Counted from the first letter of the stretch, positions 33,552 through 41,347 are shown. The stretch: DNA of 47,269 bases from Gordonia araii NBRC 100433 (GCF_000241265.1 NZ_BAEE01000027.1:1-47269); one strand, 5' to 3'. The notes: generated from the letters alone by a model not told the origin. Program-made: numbers and translations.

Positions 33552-35279
33552 CTAGTTCGAGCCACCTCCAGACGTCGCGCCGGTCGCTCCTGTACCGCTC
33601 GGGGTAGCGGACTTGCCACCCCAGCCACCGAACGAGGGCTTGGTCCCCGAGCTGAACGGAGATTGCGGTCGGCTCGTACCACTCCAGTTGTTCTGGCCGG
33701 CAACGCCCGCACCCTGCTGCGACGGCTGTCCGGCTGCACCCTCGGACCGCTTCCAGCTAGGCGTCCAGCTCTGCTGCTTCTGCTGCCAGGACTGCGTGCG
33801 CTGCTGCTGGTTTGCCTTCCACGTTTGCTGGGTCTGCTGCCACTTGTCGGTGGTGCCCTGCCAGCTCTGCTTGGCCCCGGACTGCCAATTCTTGACCGCG
33901 TCGCCGGCCTTCACCGAAGGCGTCGCCGACTTGGCCGCGGCAGATTGCGTCGCGGGCGCCGGCGAGGTTGCGGTGACCAGCTTGTTGATGGTCGCGGGCG
34001 CCACGCCGGCACCGGCCAGCGTGCTGGCGCTCGACTTGTCCTCAACGCCAAGTTGCTTCGCTGCGAGGAGATTGAGGCCGGCATTCTGAACCGTGTTTGC
34101 GCCGGGGCTCGACAATGGAAGAATTCCACTGAGCCCAAACGCATCCGCAAGGTTTCCTATGAACGGGAGCGTGAAGCTATTCAGACCTGTCACGGTCGGT
34201 AGATTTAACGTTGGCGTACCCGGAATGACGTGCGGAAGTGCAAGGTAGTTTGGTCCCTTATTTCCGTTCACATCTCCGTCTTTAAAGGTCGGAAAAAGCA
34301 CAACTTTCTGTCCGAGCCAATCGATCGTGATCGGTTCCTGAAACCCGTACGTGCTTGTCAATGCCACCAAGTTGGGGAGACCATATTGCCCGGTGCGATC
34401 GCCGCCTACCGTGAGCCGGGCGATATCTGCCGTGAATATGTCCTGCAGCGACTGACCGGTCAGCAAGCCACCGATTACCCTCTCCAGAACGCCATCCGTG
34501 TCGGTAAAGACATCAAGGAGCGCAAACGGATTGGTGATGGCCGCTTGCAGTTCCGGGATACTCCTGTCGCCGGTGAGAATGCGACCGTCAAACGTACCCA
34601 ACAAGTTCCCGCATGCACCCAACCCCTCCGCATAGGCTGCTGTGACGGCACCCAGGCAGTCGAGCCGCTGAATCGCCGGAATAAGAGGCAGCGCCCCCAA
34701 CACTGGCGTTACACCCACACTAATGGGGTCCGTGTTCCATGCGTTGGCAATGCCAAGCAGAGCAAAAGACGTCGATGTGCGTCCACCTGATGCGCCTGCC
34801 GTTGCAAGGCTCAGCGGCAGGTACGAGATCGCAGTGGCCTTCCCTCCTGTAGATGCGAGCGCAAACTGGATTCCACTCCCGATCACTTTGGCGGTACCAC
34901 TAGGCAGGGGGCGGCTGGGCAACGGCCAAATGTCAAGGGGCAGCACGTAGACCGGGTCTGGCACCACAACCGCAATCCCGGTTCCCGAGGACTGCGAGCA
35001 ATCCGCAGTGCCACCACCCACGACCTTTGGTTCATCCATCGTCGAACCACAGAGGGCCGTGTTCCACACAGCCGCCGCGGAGCTAGCTCCACTCACAATC
35101 CCTGCGATGAGGTCATCGAGTGGACCCGCATTCGCCTCCTGCGGCGGGGCGACGAGCGCGCCACCCAGCGCGATTGCTGACGCAGCCGCTACAGCGGCTA
35201 CGGCTCCTCGCATGCGCCGGGATCGGCGTGGTCCTGCCTTCGTCTTCACACTCGCGTCGCTACGCTTCGTTGCCTTCAC
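33552..35279 (-). CDS. Secreted protein with Trp-heptad/Gln-rich tail, paralogue B
   Basis: A 575-residue protein. GTG at 35279 with AGGAG upstream. A basic n-region (RRSRRMR) and GAVAAVAAASAIALGGALVAPPQEANA mirror paralogue A, including the GGALVAPPQEA cleavage region. The body shares GLPNLVALTSTYGF, PITIDWLGQKVVLFP and PNYLALPHV with A, but adds Cys-containing loops (LDCLGAVTAAYAEGLGACGNL). From 464 the tail has six Trp units (NWQSGAKQSW, QGTTDKW, QQTQQTW, TQSW, QQKQQSW, TPSWK), twice as many as A, then GQNNWSGTSRPQSPF and a Gly/Ser/Thr end. A tandem duplication of A, or the reverse, with tail expansion. Confidence 0.7.
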   Translation of the reverse strand: MKATKRSDASVKTKAGPRRSRRMRGAVAAVAAASAIALGGALVAPPQEANAGPLDDLIAGIVSGASSAAAVWNTALCGSTMDEPKVVGGGTADCSQSSGTGIAVVVPDPVYVLPLDIWPLPSRPLPSGTAKVIGSGIQFALASTGGKATAISYLPLSLATAGASGGRTSTSFALLGIANAWNTDPISVGVTPVLGALPLIPAIQRLDCLGAVTAAYAEGLGACGNLLGTFDGRILTGDRSIPELQAAITNPFALLDVFTDTDGVLERVIGGLLTGQSLQDIFTADIARLTVGGDRTGQYGLPNLVALTSTYGFQEPITIDWLGQKVVLFPTFKDGDVNGNKGPNYLALPHVIPGTPTLNLPTVTGLNSFTLPFIGNLADAFGLSGILPLSSPGANTVQNAGLNLLAAKQLGVEDKSSASTLAGAGVAPATINKLVTATSPAPATQSAAAKSATPSVKAGDAVKNWQSGAKQSWQGTTDKWQQTQQTWKANQQQRTQSWQQKQQSWTPSWKRSEGAAGQPSQQGAGVAGQNNWSGTSRPQSPFSSGTKPSFGGWGGKSATPSGTGATGATSGGGSN

Positions 35280-35365
35280 GACTGACTCCTGTCTCGTGCC
35301 CTGGTCTGTGACCGCCCAACCGGATCAACCGGTCTTTGACGATTCAAACACTGAATTTAGCGGGC

Positions 35366-35379
35366 GTGACGCGGTTCAC
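35366..35379. promoter_or_regulatory. CRP/GlxR-like site of paralogue B
   Basis: GTGACGCGGTTCAC (GTGA-N6-TCAC), 86 nt upstream of the paralogue B start; flanked by C and A as in TGTGA...TCACA sites. Both paralogues also share GATT-AAACAC-GAA just inside this site. Confidence 0.5.
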
Positions 35380-35407
35380 ACAAATCCGCCGCGCAACCTT
35401 CTGACCT

Positions 35408-35419
35408 GGACATATGTCC
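35408..35419. promoter_or_regulatory. 12-bp palindrome upstream of paralogue B
   Basis: GGACATATGTCC is perfectly symmetric and is embedded in ACCTGGACATATG; paralogue A has ACCTGGACAAATG (33446-33458) at the matching place, so the block is conserved though symmetric only in B. Role unknown. Confidence 0.4.
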
Positions 35420-35523
35420 GTCGATTTGGGTCGCTCGACCAACTCGTCGGTAAGGAAGCGGACCGGAGTCCACCGCAAACCACATGTCCGCAGGTCACGA
35501 CCTCAAGCCGCGCGAATCCGACA

Positions 35524-36006
35524 TCACGGACGCAGATGCACGACGTTGATCTGGTGCCGATCGGCCAGTCGCTGGGCGATCAGCGACCGGTGGCACACCA
35601 CGGGCTCGCGCTCGACGCAAAACAGTGCCGCCAGTCCCTCGCCGGGCAGTGCTGCGACGATCGGCGCCAGATCAGCGTCGTCGAGAATCTCGCGGGTGTA
35701 GCGGCGGACATACTCGGCTGCCGGCACCTGCCGTGAGCGCTTACCGACTCCCCGTCGGGCATCCTCGGCGTACTGGACCTCGCGAATCTCGGTCGTGGGT
35801 GCGAGTTCGCGCCGATGGTCGTAGTCGATGCCGGCGCCGGCCAACGCTGCCTGCAGCCGCCGGGCATTGGCCCAGGCGTAGTCGGGCCCGCGAACACCGC
35901 GGCGCTGTCGGACGTCTAGCAGGAGCCGGACGTCGGCTTCTCGGAGTCTGCGGAGGAAAGTGTCACCGTCGAATCCGTAGACGCCGATCGTTGCCATTGT
36001 TGGCAT
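35524..36006 (-). CDS. DUF488 domain protein
   Basis: A 160-residue protein with the DUF488 pattern: ATIGVYGFDGDTFLRRLREADVRLLLDVRQRRG at the N-terminus, ELAPTTEIREVQYAED, YVRRYTREIL, and CVEREPVVCHRSLIAQRL near residue 133 with conserved Cys/Glu/His. The family is widespread and of unknown function. ATG at 36006 is taken; a second ATG three codons in (35997) is equally possible. It is single-standing, flanked by intergenic repeats on its 5' side and a 244-bp regulatory gap on its 3' side. Confidence 0.85.
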   Translation of the reverse strand: MPTMATIGVYGFDGDTFLRRLREADVRLLLDVRQRRGVRGPDYAWANARRLQAALAGAGIDYDHRRELAPTTEIREVQYAEDARRGVGKRSRQVPAAEYVRRYTREILDDADLAPIVAALPGEGLAALFCVEREPVVCHRSLIAQRLADRHQINVVHLRP

Positions 36007-36019
36007 GTTGTCTCACCTT

Positions 36020-36183
36020 GGTTTCGATACACCGTCGTCAGGGCTGGTCTCGATACGACCGCTCCTTCGTCGCGGTCACTCGACCACCCACAAAACCCCG
36101 ACCACCCAGTAATCCGCCCGACCGCCGTCGGGATGGTTTCGATACGCCGCCTCGGCTGGCGCCTCGACGGCACTCAACCACCC
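36020..36183. repeat. Dispersed GGTTTCGATAC/CTCGACCACC repeat cluster
   Basis: Contains GGTTTCGATACACC (36020), a 44-base segment at 36046-36089 that is the reverse complement of 10530-10573 with one mismatch, and a third GGTTTCGATACGCC...CACTCAACCACCC unit (36135-36183). It belongs to the same family as the 10.2-10.6 kb block. Confidence 0.75.
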
Positions 36184-36232
36184 AAGAAGTTCGCCCGAAC
36201 CCCATAGGGCCACGCGACCACCTAGCCGCCGT

Positions 36233-36640
36233 TCAACCACTCACTGGGGCCACGGCTATTCCGTCCAGCTCTACTAGCTGGCCCGGGATCGCCAGCCTCG
36301 TGACGCCGAGCATCGTCGTCGTCGGAGCCACGCCGGCCGCGGCCAGCCTCGAGGCCAGCACGCCGTAGTGGGGGAACAGCGCATCAACGTCGGTCGTGTA
36401 GACGTTGAGCCGCACGAGGTTCGCCAGCGTCATGTCAGCCGCGGCGAGCACTGCCTCCACGTTGTCGACGGCGAGCGCCAACTGGGCAGCGATATCGCCG
36501 TCGTGTTGCGGTCGGCCGTCACCGTCCATCGCGGTCTGACCGGAAATGTGAAGCGTCCGGCCCTCCCCTGTCACGACCTCGCCCTGGTTGAACCCCATCT
36601 CCTGCGACCACGTCACCGGATTCACTGCCATTCGCTCCAT
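36233..36640 (-). CDS. RidA-family protein
   Basis: A protein of about 135 residues. I choose ATG 36640 (GGGAG five bases upstream); ATG 36652 and 36631 are alternatives. The RidA fold is visible as LHISGQTAMDGDGRP near residue 30, DIAAQLALAVDNVEAVLAAADMTLANLVRLNVYTTDVD, and TMLGVTRLAIPGQLVELDGIAVA. The usual catalytic Arg of RidA (in ARxAV.V..LP) is replaced in GVTRLAIPG, where an Arg remains in another position, so imine deaminase activity is uncertain. Divergent from the WYL regulator, which probably controls it. Confidence 0.85.
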   Translation of the reverse strand: MERMAVNPVTWSQEMGFNQGEVVTGEGRTLHISGQTAMDGDGRPQHDGDIAAQLALAVDNVEAVLAAADMTLANLVRLNVYTTDVDALFPHYGVLASRLAAAGVAPTTTMLGVTRLAIPGQLVELDGIAVAPVSG

Positions 36641-36717
36641 TGCCACTCCCATCGGAACACGCGCCCGGCGGCTCGATTGCCGCTCTCGTCAGCGTCGCGA
36701 GAAGTAGCCTGACAACG

Positions 36718-36742
36718 AAACATGACACCCTATGTCGTGTTT
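36718..36742. promoter_or_regulatory. Probable operator between RidA and WYL regulator genes
   Basis: AAACATGACA-CCCTA-TGTCGTGTTT: arms match at 9 of 10 positions. It lies 18 nt upstream of the WYL gene ATG and 77 nt from the RidA start, suited to a regulator controlling both directions. Confidence 0.6.
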
Positions 36743-36760
36743 TATCGGGAGGATTGATTC

Positions 36761-37741
36761 ATGCGCGCCGATCGCTTGGTCTCGCTGGTGCTGTTGCTGC
36801 GCCAACGTGGTCGAATGACGGCCGACGCCCTGGCCGACGAGCTGGAGGTATCGACGCGCACGGTCCTGCGTGACATCGATGCACTCTCGACCGCGGGCGT
36901 CCCCGTCTACGCCGAACGCGGCCGCCACGGCGGGTTCGCGCTGCTACCCGGCTTCCGCACCGAACTCACCGGCCTCAACCACGACGAGGCGCTCGCCCTG
37001 CTGACCGCCGGGTCGGGGCGCGGTAACCAGATCTTCGGCCTCGGCTCCGCGTTGTCGGCGGCGATGCGCAAGGTCGTCGATGCTCTTCCCCACGACCATC
37101 GGGCCACGCTCGGCGACGCGGGCAGCCGACTCCTCGTCGAACCGGATACCGACCTGCTCTCACGCCGCACCGATGCCGACGACGTTGCGACCGGCACGAT
37201 GAACGAGGTCCGACGCGCGGTGCTGAGCGGCCGCAGACTTCGCTTCGAATACGCGGCACCCGGCAAGCAGCCGCGCGAGCACCTCGTCGATCCGATCGGG
37301 CTGGTCACCATCCGGAGCCGCGTCTACCTGCTGGCGGCCAAGGACGGCGAGGACCGTACGTACCGGTTGTCGCGAATGCTCTCCGCACAGGAGTTGAGCG
37401 AATCGGCGCAGCGGCCCGACGACGTCGACCTCGACCGGATCTGGCGTGAACGCGGCGCGCGGTTTCTCGCGGAGAACCATCTCGCCGTGACGCTCCGCGT
37501 CGCCCCACAGCGGCGCGACGAACTGCTGAACACGGCGAACTCCGTACGCGTCGAAGAACCCGGCGACGACGGTTGGCTTCACCTGGAAGTGACCTTCGAC
37601 GACCTCCGCCATGCCGTGTGGGCGCTATGGCAGCTCGACGTCGACGCCGAGGCGCTCGAACCACCGGAGCTGCGGGCGGCGCTATATGAGCGAGCGTCAG
37701 CCGTCGTCGGGCGGTACGCCGCGGATGCTGAGCGTCGGTAG
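36761..37741 (+). CDS. YafY/PafBC-like WYL-domain transcriptional regulator
   Basis: A 326-residue protein with excellent GGAGG seven bases upstream. The N-terminal winged helix is HTH_11: RADRLVSLVLLLRQRGRMTADALADELEVSTRTVLRDIDALSTAGVPVYAERGRHGGFAL (residues 2-60). A WYL domain follows: VLSGRRLRFEYAAPGKQPREHLVDPIGLVTIRSRVYLLAAKDGEDRTYRLSRM (about 150-205). A WCX-like C-terminal region ends it (DDLRHAVWALWQLDVDAEAL). WYL proteins sense small ligands or nucleotides. It probably binds the nearby palindrome and controls the divergent RidA gene. Confidence 0.9.
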   Translation: MRADRLVSLVLLLRQRGRMTADALADELEVSTRTVLRDIDALSTAGVPVYAERGRHGGFALLPGFRTELTGLNHDEALALLTAGSGRGNQIFGLGSALSAAMRKVVDALPHDHRATLGDAGSRLLVEPDTDLLSRRTDADDVATGTMNEVRRAVLSGRRLRFEYAAPGKQPREHLVDPIGLVTIRSRVYLLAAKDGEDRTYRLSRMLSAQELSESAQRPDDVDLDRIWRERGARFLAENHLAVTLRVAPQRRDELLNTANSVRVEEPGDDGWLHLEVTFDDLRHAVWALWQLDVDAEALEPPELRAALYERASAVVGRYAADAERR

Positions 37742-37758
37742 CGACTTCGGCTTGCGGG

Positions 37759-37887
37759 GATCTCGATACACCGTCTCGCTTCGCTCGCCGGCACTCGATC
37801 ACCCAAGACATCCCGCCACGCGATCGGCCGAATTGAGTTGCTCGATCGCCCGTTGGGTAGTTTGCTCGCCGGCGCTCGATCACCCAT
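37759..37887. repeat. Dispersed repeat, short form
   Basis: GATCTCGATACACC...CCGGCACTCGATCACCCA (37759-37805) and a second CTCGCCGGCGCTCGATCACCCA (37865-37886). Related to the 10.2 kb and 36.0 kb copies, but with CTCGATCACC in place of CTCGACCACC. Confidence 0.65.
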
Positions 37888-37915
37888 GGATGTGACAGGA
37901 GTTCACCCGTGTGGT

Positions 37916-37935
37916 GAAAACGTTCCGCGGAACGC
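37916..37935 (-). terminator. Intrinsic terminator after the AraC gene
   Basis: Reverse complement of the 28892-28911 terminator, all 20 bases identical. Read on the minus strand the palindrome ends in TTTTC, two bases after the AraC stop. Confidence 0.65.
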
Positions 37936-37937
37936 GG

Positions 37938-38720
37938 TCACGCCGTCGCGGCTTGGCGTTCGTCGACGACGATGAGTTCGGCACCCGACCCGATCAGGTC
38001 GCTCGCGGTGAGGCCGAACATCCGCAGGAAAGTGTCGCTGAAGTGCGACGGCGACGAGAAGCCGGCGTCGGCGGCCGCCGTCGTCAGATCACCGCCGTCG
38101 GCGACCGTGCCGGCCGCCCGCAGCATCCGGGCCCACAACCGGTAGCGCCGAAGGCTCGTTCCGGTCTCCCGACTGAACCGCCGCAGGAAGTGCGACGTGG
38201 ACCAGCCCGCCCGGGCCGCCAGCCCCTTCGCGTCGGGTGCCGCCGTCGGGTCGTCGAGCAGGAGGCCGACAACCGAGGTGATCCGCGGGTCGAGCGTCCG
38301 CGACCGTCTGCCGGTCGCCGTGGCGACGATCTTCATCGGGTCGGGATCGCTGTCGCGGCACATGCCGGCGAGCACCGATTCCGTCGGGAGCCGCACTGAG
38401 CAACCCCCGGGCCCGACCGTGGCCCGCGACGCCCAGTCGGCGAGCTCCGCACGTCCGGCGTCGACGTAGCAGAACAGCATGCGCGACGGCGGTGCCGCGA
38501 CGATCTGATGCTCGACACGCGGCACGATCAGTGCGCTTCGCGTTCTCACCCGCTCGTCGCCGACGGCGAGGGTGAACTCCTCGTCGACGCCGATGACGAT
38601 GCACGGCACCGACGTCGTGTGCGGCTGCAAGCCCAGCGATTCGCCGAGGTAGACGCCGTGTCCCGGCCAAACCCACAATCTGGCCGCAGCGCACGTTTCT
38701 GGAAGCGCGGCGACGGTCAT
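37938..38720 (-). CDS. AraC-family transcriptional regulator
   Basis: A 260-residue protein from ATG 38720; the longer frame beyond it only mirrors the neighbour. The N-terminal sensing half is cupin-like: WVWPGHGVYLGESLGLQPHTTSVPCIVIG, EEFTLAVGDERVRTRSALIVPRVEHQIV. The C-terminal double helix-turn-helix is ARAGWSTSHFLRRFSRETGTSLRRYRLWARML and AAADAGFSSPSHFSDTFLRMFGL (about 170-245). It is divergent, 40 bp apart, from the small membrane protein gene, its likely target. A strong terminator follows. Confidence 0.9.
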   Translation of the reverse strand: MTVAALPETCAAARLWVWPGHGVYLGESLGLQPHTTSVPCIVIGVDEEFTLAVGDERVRTRSALIVPRVEHQIVAAPPSRMLFCYVDAGRAELADWASRATVGPGGCSVRLPTESVLAGMCRDSDPDPMKIVATATGRRSRTLDPRITSVVGLLLDDPTAAPDAKGLAARAGWSTSHFLRRFSRETGTSLRRYRLWARMLRAAGTVADGGDLTTAAADAGFSSPSHFSDTFLRMFGLTASDLIGSGAELIVVDERQAATA

Positions 38721-38760
38721 GACTGCGATCGTAAGTCGACCACCGACCGAGGAGACAGCA

Positions 38761-39153
38761 ATGCTGACCAATCGCCTGACCCAACTGCTGATGATCGCCG
38801 CCGGCGCGCTGCACCTGATCCCGGCGACCGCCGCCGCGTCGCGCGAACGCATCGAGGCACTGTACGGAATCACCGTGCCCAATAGCGACGTCGAACTGCT
38901 GCTGCGACACCGCGCCGTGCTGTTCGCCGTACTGGGAGTGGCGCTGATCGCCGCCGCGTTCTCGCCGCGCTCTCGAGTGCCCGTCATCGTCGCGGGCCTG
39001 GTGGCCATGGGCTCCTGGGTGGGGCTCGCGGGCGTGATCGGCACCGACAACCCTCAGCTCGACCGCGTCACACGAGGCGACGTCGTCGGTGTCGTCGCAT
39101 TGATCGCCGCGGCGGTGCTGTCTCGGAGGGCCACCAGCGAGGCTTACGATTGA
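38761..39153 (+). CDS. Four-helix small membrane protein
   Basis: A 130-residue protein from ATG 38761 with GAGGAGA upstream; an in-frame GTG/ATG at 38719 would overlap the AraC start. Hydrophobic stretches: LTQLLMIAAGALHLIPATAA, AVLFAVLGVALIAAAF, VPVIVAGLVAMGSWVGLAGVIG and VVGVVALIAAAVL. A similar protein type is sometimes annotated as phosphopantetheine adenylyltransferase, but no such active-site motif is present. Probably an inner-membrane protein under control of the divergent AraC regulator. Confidence 0.7.
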   Translation: MLTNRLTQLLMIAAGALHLIPATAAASRERIEALYGITVPNSDVELLLRHRAVLFAVLGVALIAAAFSPRSRVPVIVAGLVAMGSWVGLAGVIGTDNPQLDRVTRGDVVGVVALIAAAVLSRRATSEAYD

Positions 39154-39177
39154 TTCCGATCATTGCCGGAGGTGTGA

Positions 39178-39590
39178 ATGAGTCGCCGTGTCGTGCTGAT
39201 CCGCGCGGTCAACCTCGGCGGCACCGGCAAGCTGCCGATGGCACAGTGGCGAGAGATCGCGGAGTCCCTGGGCGCGAGCGACGTGTCGACCTACATCGCC
39301 TCGGGAAACATGCTGTGCACGCCGCCGGGACCTTTCTCACCGGTGCGCCCACGTGCGACGCGATCGCCCAGGCGCGCACCTACGAGACCGGCGACGACCG
39401 GTGGGAGGTCATCGGCCGGGAGATGCACATTCGGTACGCCCGCGGCGCCGGGCGCCCCCAGATGAAGGACGCCTCGATCGCCCGCGCGTTGGGCGTGGCC
39501 GGGACAGCGCGCAACCTGAACACGGTGCGCAAGCCATCGAGCTTGCGCAGTAGCAGCTACGACCCACAGGCACCGGTTTCGGTACCATAG
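39178..39590 (+). pseudogene. DUF1697 family gene with internal deletion and frameshift
   Basis: The 5' third is intact DUF1697: VVLIRAVNLGGTGKLPMAQWREIAESLGASDVSTYIASGN. At about 39327 the frame changes, and the sequence resumes in a second frame with FLTGAPTCDAIAQAR, EMHIRYARGAGRPQMKDASIARALGVAGTARNLNTVRK, the C-terminal block of the family. The middle ~60 residues of a normal DUF1697 protein (about 175 aa) are missing. So this is a deletion-type pseudogene. The tail after NTVRK (SSLRSSSYDPQAP) is atypical. The family has no known function to me. Confidence 0.75.
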
Positions 39591-39621
39591 ACGGCACCAA
39601 GCCGCTCACAAGGAGATCCGA

Positions 39622-39819
39622 ATGCCGTCGCTCAACATCTCGTTCACCGACGAAGAGCACGCACTGCTCCAGGCAGCTGCCCAGCGCGCAGGAAAAGCGC
39701 TGAAACCGTTCGCTCACGACGCTGTTGTCGATGCAGCGAGCGAGTACCGCCAGAAGGTCCTTGACGCTGCACACCGATCGGCCGCGTGGTCCAAGGAACT
39801 CAACGAGCGACTGAAGTGA
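39622..39819 (+). CDS. Antitoxin, ribbon-helix-helix-like, partner of Doc
   Basis: A 65-residue protein with AAGGAGA upstream of its ATG. The N-terminus SLNISFTDEEHALLQAAAQRAGKALKPFAHDAVVDAA has the strand-helix-helix pattern of CopG/Arc-type repressors. The C-terminal helix RSAAWSKELNERLK is positioned to cover the toxin active site, like the neutralising helix of Phd. Its stop overlaps the toxin start (GTGA), as is typical for toxin-antitoxin pairs. It probably represses its own operon. Confidence 0.75.
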   Translation: MPSLNISFTDEEHALLQAAAQRAGKALKPFAHDAVVDAASEYRQKVLDAAHRSAAWSKELNERLK

Positions 39820-40196
39820 CTCTGTTTCTCGACCGCGATGCCGTGGTGACCGCCGGTTCAGTCGCCTGTGAAGCCACGCTCGACGTTGGCGACGAAGGTC
39901 TACTCCAATCCGCGGTCGCGCGTCCCCAATCATCCGCCTTTGGTCTCGACGCGTATCCCAACCTCTGGGACAAAGCTGCGGCCCTCATGCAGTCGCTGGC
40001 GACGAACCATCCCTTTGTGGACGGAAACAAGCGAACAGCGTGGGCGGCGGTCTTCGTGTTCTTGGATATGAATGGGATCGTCCCCCGTGGGCCACTCGAC
40101 ATCGATGCAGCCGAACAGTTCGTGCTCGACGTCGCTGAGAGTCGGCTCACGGAGTGGGCCGCCATCTCGGCCCGGCTGCACGACTTCTACGAGTAG
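39816..40196 (+). CDS. doc: Doc-type Fic/DOC-family toxin
   Basis: A 126-residue protein from GTG 39816. The Fic signature ATNHPFVDGNKRTAWAAVFVFLDMNG (residues 62-87) is complete, with HPFxDGNKRT containing the His and the Asn/Lys/Arg loop. Length matches Doc, not larger Fic AMPylators. Doc inactivates translation by phosphorylating elongation factor Tu. The Lys after GN (GNKR) is the Doc-like form. It is coupled to the upstream antitoxin. Its end is only 2 bp from the convergent acyl-CoA dehydrogenase. Confidence 0.88.
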   Translation: MTLFLDRDAVVTAGSVACEATLDVGDEGLLQSAVARPQSSAFGLDAYPNLWDKAAALMQSLATNHPFVDGNKRTAWAAVFVFLDMNGIVPRGPLDIDAAEQFVLDVAESRLTEWAAISARLHDFYE

Positions 40197-40198
40197 CC

Positions 40199-41347
40199 CT
40201 ACCCCTTCACCCGGTCGGCGATCACGCGCCCTTGAACGACGCGCATGATCTCGTTGGTGCCTTCGAGGATCCGGTTGACCCGGAGGTCGCGGAGAATCTT
40301 CTCGACCTTGTACTCGGTCAGGTAGCCGTAGCCGCCGTGAAGCTGGAGCGCCTGGTCGGCGACCTGATAGCAGGAATCGGTGACGTAGCGCTTGGCCATC
40401 GCGCACAGCTCGACCTTGTTCGGCGCATCGTCGTCGAGCGCGGACGCCGCATCCCACAGCATCAGGCGCGCGGTGTGCAGCGACGTCGCCATGTCGGCCA
40501 GAGCGAAACGGATCGTCGGCTCATCGATCAATGCCTTGCCGAAAGCCTTGCGCTGCGCGACGTACTCGGCCGCCGCGTCGAATGCGGCTTGGGCGCCACC
40601 GAGCGAACAGGCCGCGATGTTCAGCCGGCCGCCGTTGAGACCGGTCATCGCGATGGAGAAGCCCTTGCCCTCGACGCCTCCCAGCAGCGCGTCGTCGTCG
40701 ACGCGCACGTCGTCGAAGATGACCTGCGCGGTCGGCTGAGCGTGCCAGCCCATCTTCGCCTCCAACGCCCCGAACGACAGGCCCGGCGTGCCCTTCTCCA
40801 CCAGGAAGGTGGAGATGCCCTTGGGTCCGTCGCCCCCGGTGCGGGCCATCACGACGTACAGATCCGACGCACCGGCGCCGGAAATGAACTGTTTGACCCC
40901 GTTGAGGACGTACCCGCCGTCGACCTTGGTCGCGCGCGTCGAGAGCGAGGCAGCATCGGAGCCGGCCCCCGGTTCGGTCAGGCAGTAGCTGGCGATCAGG
41001 TCCATGCCCACGAGCTTGGGCAACCAGCGCGCCCGCTGCTCGTCGTCGCCGTACGTGTCGACCATCCAGGTACACATGTTGTGGATGGAGAGGAAGGCGG
41101 CGATGACCGGGTCGCCGATCGCCAGCTGTTCGAAGATCCGCACGCCGTCGAGCCGTCGCAGGCCAGAGCCGCCGTGCTCTTCATCGCAGTAGATCGCACC
41201 CATGCCGAGCTGCGCGGCGGCCCGCAATTCGTCGACCGGGAAGAACTTCGTTCGATCCCACTCCAGCGCGTTCGGGGCCAAATGCTTGGCCGCGAAAGCG
41301 GCAGCGGTATCGACGATCACCTGCTCCTGCGGGTCCATGGTCCTCAT
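40199..41347 (-). CDS. Acyl-CoA dehydrogenase (isobutyryl-CoA dehydrogenase-like)
   Basis: A 382-residue flavoprotein. Blocks in order: LRAAAQLGMGAIYCDEEHGGSGL, ASYCLTEPGAGSDAASLSTRATK (FAD/substrate loop, near 130-155), YVLNGVKQFISGAGASDLYVVMART, YVAQRKAFGKALIDEPTIRFALADMAT, QLHGGYGYLTEYKVEKILRDLRVNRILEGTNEIMRVVQ. The Glu of EGTNEIMR is the catalytic base of short/branched-chain dehydrogenases, as in FadE9/isobutyryl-CoA dehydrogenase. It introduces the alpha-beta double bond, passing electrons to ETF. No KstR-like box precedes it. A valine-catabolism role is likely but the mmsA/mmsB partners are not in view. Confidence 0.9.
   Translation of the reverse strand: MRTMDPQEQVIVDTAAAFAAKHLAPNALEWDRTKFFPVDELRAAAQLGMGAIYCDEEHGGSGLRRLDGVRIFEQLAIGDPVIAAFLSIHNMCTWMVDTYGDDEQRARWLPKLVGMDLIASYCLTEPGAGSDAASLSTRATKVDGGYVLNGVKQFISGAGASDLYVVMARTGGDGPKGISTFLVEKGTPGLSFGALEAKMGWHAQPTAQVIFDDVRVDDDALLGGVEGKGFSIAMTGLNGGRLNIAACSLGGAQAAFDAAAEYVAQRKAFGKALIDEPTIRFALADMATSLHTARLMLWDAASALDDDAPNKVELCAMAKRYVTDSCYQVADQALQLHGGYGYLTEYKVEKILRDLRVNRILEGTNEIMRVVQGRVIADRVKG

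Noticed and set aside
37893..37907. CRP-like site GTGACAGGAGTTCAC
   Set aside because: Spacing is 7, not 6, and it is not near a start codon.
40199..41347. KstR control of the acyl-CoA dehydrogenase
   Set aside because: No TnnAACnnGTTnnA palindrome was found upstream of this gene.
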